A stretch of 64,000 bases of DNA from Cyanobacteria bacterium TGS_CYA1 (GTDB lineage Bacteria; Cyanobacteriota; Vampirovibrionia; Obscuribacterales; Obscuribacteraceae). The stretch is from the NCBI GenBank assembly GCA_026129135.1, contig JAHCIQ010000002.1, forward strand, positions 372,001-436,000, written 5' to 3'. Of this stretch, positions 25,528 to 33,747 are shown piece by piece; the first letter of the stretch is position 1, and each line of letters starts with the position of its first letter. The position numbers and the translations under genes were made by a program. Below the pieces are notes generated by a model that did not search any database, was not told the origin of the DNA, and worked only from the letters and a program-made list of their open reading frames with translations.

Positions 25528-26439
25528 ATGAGCCAAGACCAAGAAATAAAATCTCAAAACCCGCTGGTTTATATCCTTATTTTGCACTGGCGCGGGCTTT
25601 TGCATACGAGAAACTGTCTTTCGTCGCTCAAAAATCTCGATTACTCAAATTACAAAATCTTGCTCGTCGATAACGGGTCTGAAAACGCCGAGGGTGCCGG
25701 TCTCAAACCCGAATTTGAAAACATCGAAACGCTCGTTCTCGATAGAAATTATGGCTTTTCAGGCGGTTGTAATAAAGGAATGGATTACTGCATCAAAAAA
25801 AACGCAGACTATATCTGGCTTTTGAACAATGACACTATTGTTCCATCCGATACTCTGTCTTTGCTCGTTTCAGCCCTTTTGAATGATACTAAAGCTGGTG
25901 CAGCTGGAGCCTGTCTCGATTCGGACAAAGGAAAAACCGGCAAGGGTCGGATAAATTATGTCAAAGGCAAAACGAGTCTCAAAACTCCTTGCGATCAAGA
26001 CGCAAATGTCAGTTGCCAGTGGTTGTCAGGCTCAAATCTCTTATTGAGAACCGCGACTATAAAGGATGTAGGCAAATTCAACGACGATTATTTTCTCTAT
26101 TTCGAGGATGTCGAACTTTGTGCCCGCATGACCAGGGCAGGTTGGAGCTGCTTACTCGTGCCTAAAGCTTCGATTGAACATATAGATGGAGCCTCGACCA
26201 AAGGCAGTCTTGCTGCCTGGCGCAATTATTACTATGCTCGCAACAGACTCTATTTCTTCAGTGCTTACACAAGCGGTTTGTTGCGCATTTTGTGTTTTTT
26301 CAATATCGCATTTCACATGCTCAGGCGCATTGTCATATGGCCACTTTCTTCCAAAGACAAGAAAAAACTTTTAGAAGCCGAATATCTAGGCACCTGGCAC
26401 TTTTTGCAAAACAAACGGGGTCAGGCGGATTTAATTTAG
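25528..26439 (+). CDS. Family 2 glycosyltransferase
   Basis: A 303-residue GT-A-fold enzyme of the rhamnosyltransferase-like GT2 branch. Visible elements are the nucleotide-binding opening VYILILHWRGLLHTRNCLSS with KILLVDNGS, NYGFSGGCNKGM, the LLNNDT motif that stands in for DxD, and the catalytic-base region FNDDYFLYFEDVELCARMTR, then AGW. A C-terminal hydrophobic, aromatic stretch (ARNRLYFFSAYTSGLLRILC) suggests attachment to the inner membrane. It would transfer a sugar onto a cell-surface glycan. No polysaccharide cluster surrounds it, so the acceptor cannot be named. Confidence 0.88.
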   Translation: MSQDQEIKSQNPLVYILILHWRGLLHTRNCLSSLKNLDYSNYKILLVDNGSENAEGAGLKPEFENIETLVLDRNYGFSGGCNKGMDYCIKKNADYIWLLNNDTIVPSDTLSLLVSALLNDTKAGAAGACLDSDKGKTGKGRINYVKGKTSLKTPCDQDANVSCQWLSGSNLLLRTATIKDVGKFNDDYFLYFEDVELCARMTRAGWSCLLVPKASIEHIDGASTKGSLAAWRNYYYARNRLYFFSAYTSGLLRILCFFNIAFHMLRRIVIWPLSSKDKKKLLEAEYLGTWHFLQNKRGQADLI

Positions 26440-26501
26440 ATCCTGGGTAAAGTAATCTTGGTAAATTATTTTTTGCCGTTAGACTTACATGAGTAATTGC
26501 A

Positions 26502-28148
26502 ATGTATAAGCCTAAAAAACATATTCGCCTGTCGAGCCTCTTTCAGGCTCCCAAACTCGGCGATATTCGCACTTTATTCAACGAAGGCTCTAAAGCCAAA
26601 GGCTGTACAGTCGAGCTTCCCTGGGTCAACAAAAGAACAGGCGTAAATTATTCACTCACGGTGCGAGCCGAAATTTCTGGCGGACAGCCAATGTGGACGC
26701 TTTATGAAGGCGAAGGGACGACATCACGCGTTGTTTGGAGCTCGCCATTTGAAGATGTAGACCTTTTGTATGACGTTTTGACACTTTCTATTCCAGAAGA
26801 AGCTTTGCCTCTTGGCACCAAAGAAACTGCAAAACCAGATCCAGAAAAAATAAGACAAGCGGAAGAACGCTCAAGTGTTCAGGACGCAAATGCCCAAATA
26901 ATTACGCCAAAACAACCTGCAAGCTTTTATGAAGAAGGTCTTTTAAAAGAAGAAGAACTCGAAACTTACAAACGTGCCGAATCGAAACGTGCTGCCGAAG
27001 AAGAAAAAGAGCGCAGACGCGAGGAGCTATTAGCCAAAGAAAGAGCAGCTCGCGAAAAGGAAAAAGAAGACAAAGATAAGGACTCAAGCAAAGACAAGCC
27101 AGACCAAGCACCACAGGCGCCACCGCCGCAACCAGGTGCCCCCTATGGCGCGCCACCATATCCGCCACCATACCCTTATTACCAGGGCTATCCACCAGGT
27201 TATGTGCCACCACCTTATCCCTATTATCCTGGCTATCCACCAGGTTATTATCCTTATCCTGGTCTAGGACCCATGCCGCCAATTCCTCCCCAATCTCCTC
27301 CCCAACCTTATCCAGCAGGAACTGTGGGGATGGGATCTGGTCAATATCCGATTCCAGGCCAGTATGAGACAGCAGGTCAGTTACCCGCTTTCGAACCTCA
27401 ACCTCCCACTGCAAAAGTGGAGCTTGGGCTCAAACTTGGCCAATTCCTGGTGGAAGCAGGACTTGTGCCTCAGCCGACAGTTGATGCTGCTCTGCAATTG
27501 CAAGATCTTGTTCGCTCTGGAAAATTGCCCACTCAAAAAGCTGCTGAAGCAGTTCGGCGTGCTCACATAAGAGGCGGCGAAGTAGACCCTGCTCTTACTG
27601 CCAGTCGCGACATACAAACATATGCAGTGCAAGGCAACGCTCCACCCCTTGGACAAATTCTTGTTGAAGCTGCAATTTTAAGAGGACCTGTGCTCAGATC
27701 TGTTCTTCAGTTACAGCAAAAAGTGCGGGGCGGAAATATCACTCAGGAAGAAGCTTTCGACGTTCTATATAAAGAAGTCTTTGGCGTTGGAAAAGACAAA
27801 GACGACAAGCAAGCAAAAGACAGCGAGAAAAAACCTGGCAAAGAACTGGATTTTTCAGACAAAGAAAGCGAAGATGCACTCATACTTTTAAAAGTAGCAG
27901 GACTTCTAAGCGACTTCGATATCGAATCTGCCCGAAAAGTAGCTCAGAAACACAACAGCAATGTGCTCAAAATTTTGAAGACTTCTGGCAAATTGGACGA
28001 GTTTACAGTTGAAGCGTCGGTGAAACTGGCCAAAATGGTTGACGCAAATAAATTCAAGCCGGACCAGGCTGTAATCGCACTGCATTTTTGTCAACGCAGT
28101 CGTGTCAGTCTGGAAGATGCCCTCAAAGAACTTGGTTGGCAGACTTAA
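26502..28148 (+). CDS. Proline-rich scaffold-like protein (paralogue B)
   Basis: A 548-residue paralogue of the protein at 20426; both begin MYKP. Residues about 32-95 hold the double-Trp module (KGCTVELPW, QPMWTLYEGEG, SRVVWSSPF, LLYDVL). A charged coiled-coil-like segment follows (AAEEEKERRREELLAKERAA and onward), then a Pro/Tyr-rich region of PPYPYY and PGYPPGY units at about 205-280. Three helical modules come next: LGLKLGQFLVEAGLVPQPTV, PPLGQILVEAAILRGPVLRS and a C-terminal set ending AVIALHFCQRSRVSLEDALK, like the end of paralogue A. The modules recall MshEN/GSPII_E N-terminal folds, some of which bind c-di-GMP; whether these do is untested. Its stop overlaps the convergent gene at 28145 by four bases. 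Confidence 0.72.
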   Translation: MYKPKKHIRLSSLFQAPKLGDIRTLFNEGSKAKGCTVELPWVNKRTGVNYSLTVRAEISGGQPMWTLYEGEGTTSRVVWSSPFEDVDLLYDVLTLSIPEEALPLGTKETAKPDPEKIRQAEERSSVQDANAQIITPKQPASFYEEGLLKEEELETYKRAESKRAAEEEKERRREELLAKERAAREKEKEDKDKDSSKDKPDQAPQAPPPQPGAPYGAPPYPPPYPYYQGYPPGYVPPPYPYYPGYPPGYYPYPGLGPMPPIPPQSPPQPYPAGTVGMGSGQYPIPGQYETAGQLPAFEPQPPTAKVELGLKLGQFLVEAGLVPQPTVDAALQLQDLVRSGKLPTQKAAEAVRRAHIRGGEVDPALTASRDIQTYAVQGNAPPLGQILVEAAILRGPVLRSVLQLQQKVRGGNITQEEAFDVLYKEVFGVGKDKDDKQAKDSEKKPGKELDFSDKESEDALILLKVAGLLSDFDIESARKVAQKHNSNVLKILKTSGKLDEFTVEASVKLAKMVDANKFKPDQAVIALHFCQRSRVSLEDALKELGWQT

Positions 28149-29653
28149 GGGATTCTCAATTTTCTTGTATGAAATGGAAACTCAAAAACTGCGTTGCCTA
28201 CTGGCACTCTTAGCATAATGTCTTTGTCGCGTGGATTTAAGTAGAATAAATCGCCTGTGCGCGACTCGAATGGCTCGAGCACGATTGGCACAAGACCATG
28301 ATATTTGGCGTAGCCTCCGGACAAAAGACCGGGCAATTCTGTTTTCACTTGTTCGGCTTGATCTGCTTGAGCGATAAGACCCTCACGCGAAGGAAGTATG
28401 CCAACTCGTACAGGCACCGTATGCGATACTGCCTTCCACTCGCCCCATACGCCAAAAACATTTGGTCCCATGAAAAGATCATGACCAGAGGGTGGCACGA
28501 GCCCTCTTACAGTGCGCGTTTTTTGTACGTTGGCAAGCCAGGGACGAGTATGAGTCAAATCCCACATCACCCGCTCGCGTCTGATTCGATCGATTCTATT
28601 TGGATCGATTGGTGGCACTTCTATAGATGAAAAAACACCTTTGCTCATATCGAACAACTGCACTTTGCCAAGTTCGAACTGAGCTTGATCGCTACCAGTA
28701 TTAGTGATTGTAATCAAAACACCAAGCAATTCCCATAAGTCGATTACGGTGGCAGCCACTCTTATGCCACCAATTTCTTGATAGCGAAACGGAAATTCGG
28801 TATCTATAATTTCTTGAGAGCGAGTTGAGCCTGGCTCCCAATTGAGTAAGATCTCGCCTGCTACTTGAGCCGGTTTGTTTGGCACAAGAGCAGCTTCTTT
28901 GATGGTAACCGATTTTTCATAGAGGTCGACAGCTTGTTTGCGATCACCAAGCTTATGATAAAAAAGGGCGTGATTGCGCAATGAATCTGCCAGATCCAAT
29001 TGTTTGTGACCAGGACTTTTTTCAAGCAATTGATGAGCTTTTAAATAATGCTCGCGAGCATCTTCTGCCCATCCGAGTCGCTCGTGAACCAAGGCTACAA
29101 GGTCCATGGTCATACCATGCAAAGTCGAATCTTTATAGGCTTCGTTGAAACGAAAAACTTCAAGCGCAGCATCGGAATGCAGTTTTGCTTTTTGTACCCT
29201 GTTCAATGCAAGATCGCACAAAGCCAGATTGTATTCGAGTTCAGCAAGTTCTAGACTGTGTTTGCCAAAGGTTTCTTCTGCTTTGGTGCTGCCCAGAATT
29301 TGTGCGGCTTTGTTGTACAAACGCTTTTTGACATAAAGTTTTCCAAGCGCAATCCGGCTCAATACAAATTCCTTCTTCACAGACATAGGTGCTTGAGAAG
29401 CTTTGAGCGCGCCATTCAACATTTCTTCCGCCTGGTCATAGCGACGTGCATCCAGGGCAGAAATACCATTTCGGTAATATTTTTCCCAGGTGGGATTATT
29501 GTGTCCTAGTTTGCTTATGAGATCCGAAGCAAGACTTTTGTTTAAAACACTCACTTCTTGAGCAAAAACGGCTTGACCACAAAGTCCTAAAGCGCCAAGA
29601 CCAAACACCGCACTAAACAGCTTTGATTTCAGATGCCTGAATAATATGCGCAA
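28145..29653 (-). CDS. Exported TPR protein with C-terminal beta domain
   Basis: A 502-residue protein with a signal peptide (LKSKLFSAVFGLGALGLCGQ, cleavage near AVFAQE). About five TPR pairs span residues 55-260 (WEKYYRNGISALDARRYDQA, LSRIALGKLYVKKRLYNKAA, LADSLRNHALFYHKLGDRKQ). The C-terminal half is beta-rich with no family I recognise (AATVIDLWELLGVLITITNT, then HTVPVRVGIL). The middle resembles domains that describe a hydrophobic or hydrophilic strand pattern typical of periplasmic adhesive modules. It probably functions outside the inner membrane as a binding protein. Tail-to-tail with the scaffold gene at 26502. Confidence 0.68.
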   Translation of the reverse strand: MRILFRHLKSKLFSAVFGLGALGLCGQAVFAQEVSVLNKSLASDLISKLGHNNPTWEKYYRNGISALDARRYDQAEEMLNGALKASQAPMSVKKEFVLSRIALGKLYVKKRLYNKAAQILGSTKAEETFGKHSLELAELEYNLALCDLALNRVQKAKLHSDAALEVFRFNEAYKDSTLHGMTMDLVALVHERLGWAEDAREHYLKAHQLLEKSPGHKQLDLADSLRNHALFYHKLGDRKQAVDLYEKSVTIKEAALVPNKPAQVAGEILLNWEPGSTRSQEIIDTEFPFRYQEIGGIRVAATVIDLWELLGVLITITNTGSDQAQFELGKVQLFDMSKGVFSSIEVPPIDPNRIDRIRRERVMWDLTHTRPWLANVQKTRTVRGLVPPSGHDLFMGPNVFGVWGEWKAVSHTVPVRVGILPSREGLIAQADQAEQVKTELPGLLSGGYAKYHGLVPIVLEPFESRTGDLFYLNPRDKDIMLRVPVGNAVFEFPFHTRKLRIP

Positions 29654-29726
29654 AGTAGAGACCTCGACCTGACCCTATAACTGTATCATCAAATTGTAAA
29701 GACATCATCAACGCCCAAGCAAAGTT

Positions 29727-29746
29727 GCCAGAGTTTTGGCTCTGGC
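29727..29746. terminator. Hairpin between the XRE gene and the TPR gene
   Basis: GCCAGAG at 29727-29733 pairs with CTCTGGC at 29740-29746 around a 6-base loop. On the minus strand it lies downstream of the XRE regulator stop. The following bases (AACTTTGC) lack a full T-run, so termination would be partial. Confidence 0.45.
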
Positions 29747-29785
29747 TAATCGATGCTTATGCGTCAGCAAATAGAGTCGAGAAAC

Positions 29786-30061
29786 TTATACAGTTTCTTC
29801 TGAAACAGGTTGATTACCGTTCAGCATGCGCTTTTCCGCACGTTTCACCAAACTTGATGGCGAGATATTCAGTGCCAAAGCTACTCGAGCTAAATTTTTG
29901 ACCGAAAGATTTCTTGCCCCTCTTTCTAAGTCACCTATATAAGACCGGTGCAAACCAGAGCGTCTTGAAACCTCACTCTGGGATAAATTCAGTTTTTGTC
30001 TTCGCTCGCGAACTTCTTCGCAAAGCAAAAGAACTAAGTTGTCGTTTTTGTCGTCGCGCAA
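29786..30061 (-). CDS. XRE-family transcriptional regulator
   Basis: A 91-residue single-domain protein. Residues about 14-70 form a complete Cro/CI-type helix-turn-helix: EEVRERRQKLNLSQSEVSRR, then SGLHRSYIGDLERGARNLSV and NLARVALALNISPSSLV. Members bind operator DNA as dimers, often near their own gene. There is no toxin partner next to it and no sensor domain, so its targets are unknown. A 221-base space upstream (30062-30282) contains an 8-bp inverted repeat AAGATTCG (30118-30125) / CGAATCTT (30170-30177) that could be an operator. Confidence 0.88.
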   Translation of the reverse strand: MRDDKNDNLVLLLCEEVRERRQKLNLSQSEVSRRSGLHRSYIGDLERGARNLSVKNLARVALALNISPSSLVKRAEKRMLNGNQPVSEETV

Positions 30062-30282
30062 ATCTAAGCCCTCCTCCCAACACCATATAATCAGAGAAAA
30101 GGTGTTTAAAGGTGACTAAGATTCGGCAGGAAATACGAATCCATCGCCCCTGACACTAAATTTCGCCGGCGAATCTTGATGTGCCCTTATGAAAAGAAGT
30201 GCAAGGCTTTTATTTGAGGTGAATCAGCCGCACAAAGCCCGAAAAGGGAAATAAAACCAATATGCTTAACAATCGTTTACGA

Positions 30283-31263
30283 TTACGGATGCTCAATCTC
30301 AGTCCAGGTACCAAACCATTTTGTGATTTCACCTGACGAATCGCGTAGTGCAACCACACGTGCAAGATGCTTGCGATAACTGCTTTTATCCGACTGTTTC
30401 ACGCCTACCGCTCTTTTCATTCTGAACACACACTCCAATGAGTCACCACTTTGAAGTGCACTATTCCATTCGTCAATATATTTTTCGCGATCATTTGGAT
30501 GAATCAAAAGCTGCCAGGCATCGCTCTGTGCCTGCTCTTCAGTAAATCCACTATATTCGAACCAGCGCGAATTCCAGAAATTAACTTTGCCATCTGGACC
30601 TGCTGCAAAAACAATTTGAGGTATCGCATCAGATAATATTTTGAAGTGTTCTTCGCTTTGTTTAAGCACTTCTATAGCCTGTTTTCGCTCATGAATATTA
30701 GTGGTGGTACCAAACCATTTTGTAGTCAGAGTGTCCGGGTCGACATATGGAATACAGTACAAATAATGCCACTGATATTCGCCATCCTTGCTCAAATAAC
30801 GAAACTCTGTGACCAGTGGCTTGCGTGTATCAGCCGCATGCGCTCCCATTTCCGTGACACGAGGCAAGTCTTCGGGATGCATGACACGCATCCATGACCA
30901 TCCATCATCTTCTTGCTCTGTAATTCCAGTGAATTCATAATAACGTTCGTTAGCCTGAAAGCATTTGCCTTCAGAATCTGCAAGCCAGACCATATGCGGC
31001 ATTGCTTTTGTCAGCATCAAAATCTCTTTTTGAAATGGCAATACTTTCAGATCAACAGGATCAGATTTGAGCGAACCTTCACCATGGAATTTTTGCAAAC
31101 GTGCATGCTCTTGCTGCAGTTCTTTCAATTCCTGGCTCAATTCATCTATACGTTTTTGAATAGACTCGGCCGAACCCAAATAACTGGCATAATCGGCCTG
31201 GCTTTCACTAGCACCCTGTGATGAATTCAGGGGCGATTTTCGGCTAGGTACAGCTGAAGACAC
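30283..31263 (-). CDS. Double-PAS sensory protein without output domain
   Basis: A 326-residue cytosolic protein. A coiled coil at about 30-60 (IQKRIDELSQELKELQQEHA) precedes two PAS-PAC units. PAS1 spans about 80-195 (MPHMVWLADSEGKCFQANER, then WMRVMHPEDLPRVTEM and KWFGTTTNIHERKQA); PAS2 spans about 200-322 (AIPQIVFAAGPDGKVNFWNS, then WQLLIHPNDREKYIDEW and KWFGTWTEIEH). It stops right after the second PAC, so there is no histidine kinase, GGDEF or HTH output. It may pass its signal by protein contact, for instance to the LuxR-type regulator encoded divergently at 31449. The shared intergenic region is about 185 bases. Confidence 0.85.
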   Translation of the reverse strand: MSSAVPSRKSPLNSSQGASESQADYASYLGSAESIQKRIDELSQELKELQQEHARLQKFHGEGSLKSDPVDLKVLPFQKEILMLTKAMPHMVWLADSEGKCFQANERYYEFTGITEQEDDGWSWMRVMHPEDLPRVTEMGAHAADTRKPLVTEFRYLSKDGEYQWHYLYCIPYVDPDTLTTKWFGTTTNIHERKQAIEVLKQSEEHFKILSDAIPQIVFAAGPDGKVNFWNSRWFEYSGFTEEQAQSDAWQLLIHPNDREKYIDEWNSALQSGDSLECVFRMKRAVGVKQSDKSSYRKHLARVVALRDSSGEITKWFGTWTEIEHP

Positions 31264-31448
31264 TAAAATCCCTCTCTACTACTTTTAAATTGCCGCCCGC
31301 TTGTCAAGAATAACATGCAACTCTATTTCGGGTCACGGAAGTACCACTTTTGTTGCAGGAGACGTTACTTAATTTGTAAAGTAGCCTACAAAAGGCTCGT
31401 GTTATTCTATTTTTGTTCATTCAAATCATTCACTTGCACAGATCTACT

Positions 31449-32144
31449 ATGAGCCAACAGCAACCAATTCAAGCCAAAATAAAAATACTGGTGGTTGAAG
31501 ACCAGGAAGTAATGCGCTTCAGTCTCAAAGCTTCGCTAATGAAATTTCAACAAATAGAAATTGTAGGTGAAGCCACTACAGGAAGAGAAGCTGTAGAAAA
31601 CACCATTTCTATGCACCCTGATGTAGTTATCATGGACATCGGCTTGCCGGAAATGAATGGGCTTGAAGCCACCCGTCATCTAAAAGACTTAGAGTTGCCC
31701 TGTAAAATCGTTATGCTCACGTCTTTCGATGATGCCGAGCAAACCCTGGCAGCCCTTGCTGCGGGTGCAGATGCTTACTGCGTAAAAAACATTCCAGTCC
31801 AAGACCTGGTCAAGGCAATAGCAAGCGTTCATGCTGGTCGTTCGTGGCTCGATCCCAAAGTCGCTGGATTCGTGGTCAAAATTTCAAATATGACCCTTCC
31901 AGATAAGGAGCCCGAGAGTCTTGATGTTGTGGAAGCTGTGGAAGAAAAGCAGTTCGGATTGACCGAAAAAGAGATGCTTGTGTTGAAAGCACTAGTTCAA
32001 GGCAAATCGGATGAAGAGATTGCTCACTTTTACGGTACTACCGACAGTGTCATTGCCAGTATGATCAAATCATTGATTGCCAAGTTGGCCGCGGCAAACA
32101 GAAATCAAATTATATTGATGGCCAAAAACAAAGGAATTATCTAG
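31449..32144 (+). CDS. NarL/LuxR-family response regulator
   Basis: A 231-residue protein from ATG 31449 (MSQQQPIQAKIKILVVEDQE); the frame is open 12 codons further upstream, outside the domain. The receiver at about 10-130 has the acidic pair VVEDQE, the phospho-acceptor Asp in VVIMDIGLPEMNG, Thr/Ser in VMLTSFDD and Lys in YCVKNIP. The C-terminal HTH at about 165-228 (FGLTEKEMLVLKALVQGKSD, then EEIAHFYGTTDSVIASMIK) follows the LuxR pattern. It should bind DNA when phosphorylated. It lies two bases upstream of rpiB on the same strand and divergent from the PAS-PAS gene. The histidine kinase is not adjacent. Confidence 0.88.
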   Translation: MSQQQPIQAKIKILVVEDQEVMRFSLKASLMKFQQIEIVGEATTGREAVENTISMHPDVVIMDIGLPEMNGLEATRHLKDLELPCKIVMLTSFDDAEQTLAALAAGADAYCVKNIPVQDLVKAIASVHAGRSWLDPKVAGFVVKISNMTLPDKEPESLDVVEAVEEKQFGLTEKEMLVLKALVQGKSDEEIAHFYGTTDSVIASMIKSLIAKLAAANRNQIILMAKNKGII

Positions 32145-32146
32145 CA

Positions 32147-32587
32147 ATGGCAAATCCCCAAAAAATTGCTCTGGGCAGTGACCACGCCGGTTTCAAGACA
32201 AAAGAGATGATCAAATCTGTACTTGACCAGATGTCTATTCCTTATGAAGACATGGGAACCAATTCGACCGAATCTTGCGATTATCCAGATTATGCTCATG
32301 CAGTAGGAAATGCAGTTGCAAATAACCAGGACCAGTTAGGAATACTGGCTTGTGGAAGTGGAATAGGCGTTTGCATAGCAGCAAACAAAGTAAAAGGAGT
32401 GCGTGCCGCACTTGTATTCAACGAAGAAATGGCAAAACTTTCAAAACAGCACAACAACGCCAATGTCTTGTGTCTTGGTGAGCGCACCACAGATGCAAAG
32501 ACTATTCCCGGTATAGTCAAAGCATGGCTTGCAACCGAATTTGAAGGTGGAAGACACCAGAAGAGAGTAGAGAAAATCGAAGTCTAG
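32147..32587 (+). CDS. rpiB: Ribose-5-phosphate isomerase B
   Basis: A 146-residue protein of the RpiB/LacAB family, which interconverts ribose-5-phosphate and ribulose-5-phosphate in the cytosol (pentose phosphate pathway). Key motifs are GSDHAGF at 10-16, the catalytic Cys69 in ACGSGIGVCIAANK, His102 in SKQHNNANVLCLGER, and the C-terminal FEGGRHQKRVEKI phosphate-binding end. The length is normal. It begins two bases after the response regulator stop, so the pair is almost certainly one transcript, although the functional link is not obvious. The stop is convergent with the NERD gene. Confidence 0.95.
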   Translation: MANPQKIALGSDHAGFKTKEMIKSVLDQMSIPYEDMGTNSTESCDYPDYAHAVGNAVANNQDQLGILACGSGIGVCIAANKVKGVRAALVFNEEMAKLSKQHNNANVLCLGERTTDAKTIPGIVKAWLATEFEGGRHQKRVEKIEV

Positions 32588-32611
32588 TTCCAAATCTAGC
32601 TAAGTCTAAGC

Positions 32612-33664
32612 TCACCGCGTATAACTTGGCGTCGCATCACTAATCGGTGTCCAGATTTCATTTTGTCCATACTTGCTAGATGAATGCACGAAACTGTCTC
32701 CCTGAGTGGCACCACACTTTTGACAGGTGTTGACCCAGTATTTTTTTTGCAAACTCGCTGAATATCGATATTTTAAAGAACGTGGTATCGGTTTTGGAGG
32801 CATCATCCCAGACCACATCTGGTGATCGCTCCAGGTAAAAACAACTATAAACTCACGACATTTATAACATTTATGCGGCTTTGCACTGTAAGCATCACTT
32901 ACTAAAAAACCAAGTGATTCAATCAATTGCTCAAGCGATACATTTTCTGAATTCGCTTTAGGCGGCTCATAGCTTTCTTCCTCCTCTTTTACAGCACATG
33001 AAAAATCAAGATTGTTTTTGATTCTTCTAAGAGCATTAAATTTTCTGGTCTGGGTGTCTATTTTGTGCATAAAAGGAATTAGTTCTATCAAGTCGCGCAC
33101 GAACACACCATCTATACCAGCATGCGGTACTTTCAATCTTGCATTGGTGAAAACAATCACACAAGCAATCGATGGTAATCCGCGCTTGAGCGCTAGTGCA
33201 GAGGCACGTTTTTTCAAAACTGAAATAAAATCAGATTCGAGCTTATACATCCCTTCTCGAATTAATTTATTGTCTTCGAGCCTGATAATTCCTTTGTGTG
33301 ATTTGACCTCGATTGCAATAGTCACTTGCTGAGGTGTAGTCACAAGTATGTCTATATCTGCATTGTCTACTTCGATGCGACGCTCGACATTCCAGTCTGG
33401 AGGAAGAAGTTCGAGCCAGTTATAGACCTGGTCTTCCGCTTCCAGTCCCTGAGACAAATGTTTGAGGTCTTTAGATACCGATTCAAGTTGTCTGAAGATA
33501 CGAGCAGCAAGAGCTAGGCAGGCACTTATAAACCACAAAGACAAATTGATGCCAAAAAACAAATTGAGGATGCTCGGTCCTGCTATCAGCACAATCAAGA
33601 TTTTGCGCAATTTAGATGACTGACGCTCGAGTTCGCCTACTTGCTGCCATGTAATTGGTGCCAT
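32612..33664 (-). CDS. Membrane-anchored NERD-domain nuclease-like protein
   Basis: A 350-residue protein. Two hydrophobic segments (ILIVLIAGPSILNLFFGI and LSLWFISACLALAARIF, about 22-58) anchor it. Residues about 70-200 are a NERD domain with a PD-(D/E)xK nuclease core: GLEAEDQVYNWL, Asp105 in DIDILVT, and Glu119-x-Lys121 in AIEVKSHKG. The C-terminus has paired CxxC motifs (CYKC, CQKC) that could form a zinc ribbon. NERD proteins are thought to process DNA or RNA; the membrane location and zinc ribbon suggest a role in DNA uptake or repair, which is inference. Its ATG follows a hairpin (33671-33721) that buries the GAGGGG ribosome binding site. Confidence 0.82.
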   Translation of the reverse strand: MAPITWQQVGELERQSSKLRKILIVLIAGPSILNLFFGINLSLWFISACLALAARIFRQLESVSKDLKHLSQGLEAEDQVYNWLELLPPDWNVERRIEVDNADIDILVTTPQQVTIAIEVKSHKGIIRLEDNKLIREGMYKLESDFISVLKKRASALALKRGLPSIACVIVFTNARLKVPHAGIDGVFVRDLIELIPFMHKIDTQTRKFNALRRIKNNLDFSCAVKEEEESYEPPKANSENVSLEQLIESLGFLVSDAYSAKPHKCYKCREFIVVFTWSDHQMWSGMMPPKPIPRSLKYRYSASLQKKYWVNTCQKCGATQGDSFVHSSSKYGQNEIWTPISDATPSYTR

Positions 33665-33670
33665 AAAAAA

Positions 33671-33721
33671 TCACCCCTCGGTCCGCATTCGCCCTTAAGT
33701 CAAATGTAAGTCGAGGGGTGA
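33671..33721 (-). promoter_or_regulatory. Hairpin that sequesters the ribosome binding site of the NERD gene
   Basis: TCACCCCTCG at 33671-33680 and CGAGGGGTGA at 33712-33721 are a perfect 10-bp inverted repeat with a 31-base loop. On the minus-strand transcript the second arm contains GAGGGG, nine bases before the ATG at 33664, and is followed by TTTTTT. The element can therefore act as a terminator for the gene upstream (33748-34191) and also hide the binding site. Confidence 0.6.
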
Positions 33722-33747
33722 AAAATACACTGTTTAATTGCACAGTG

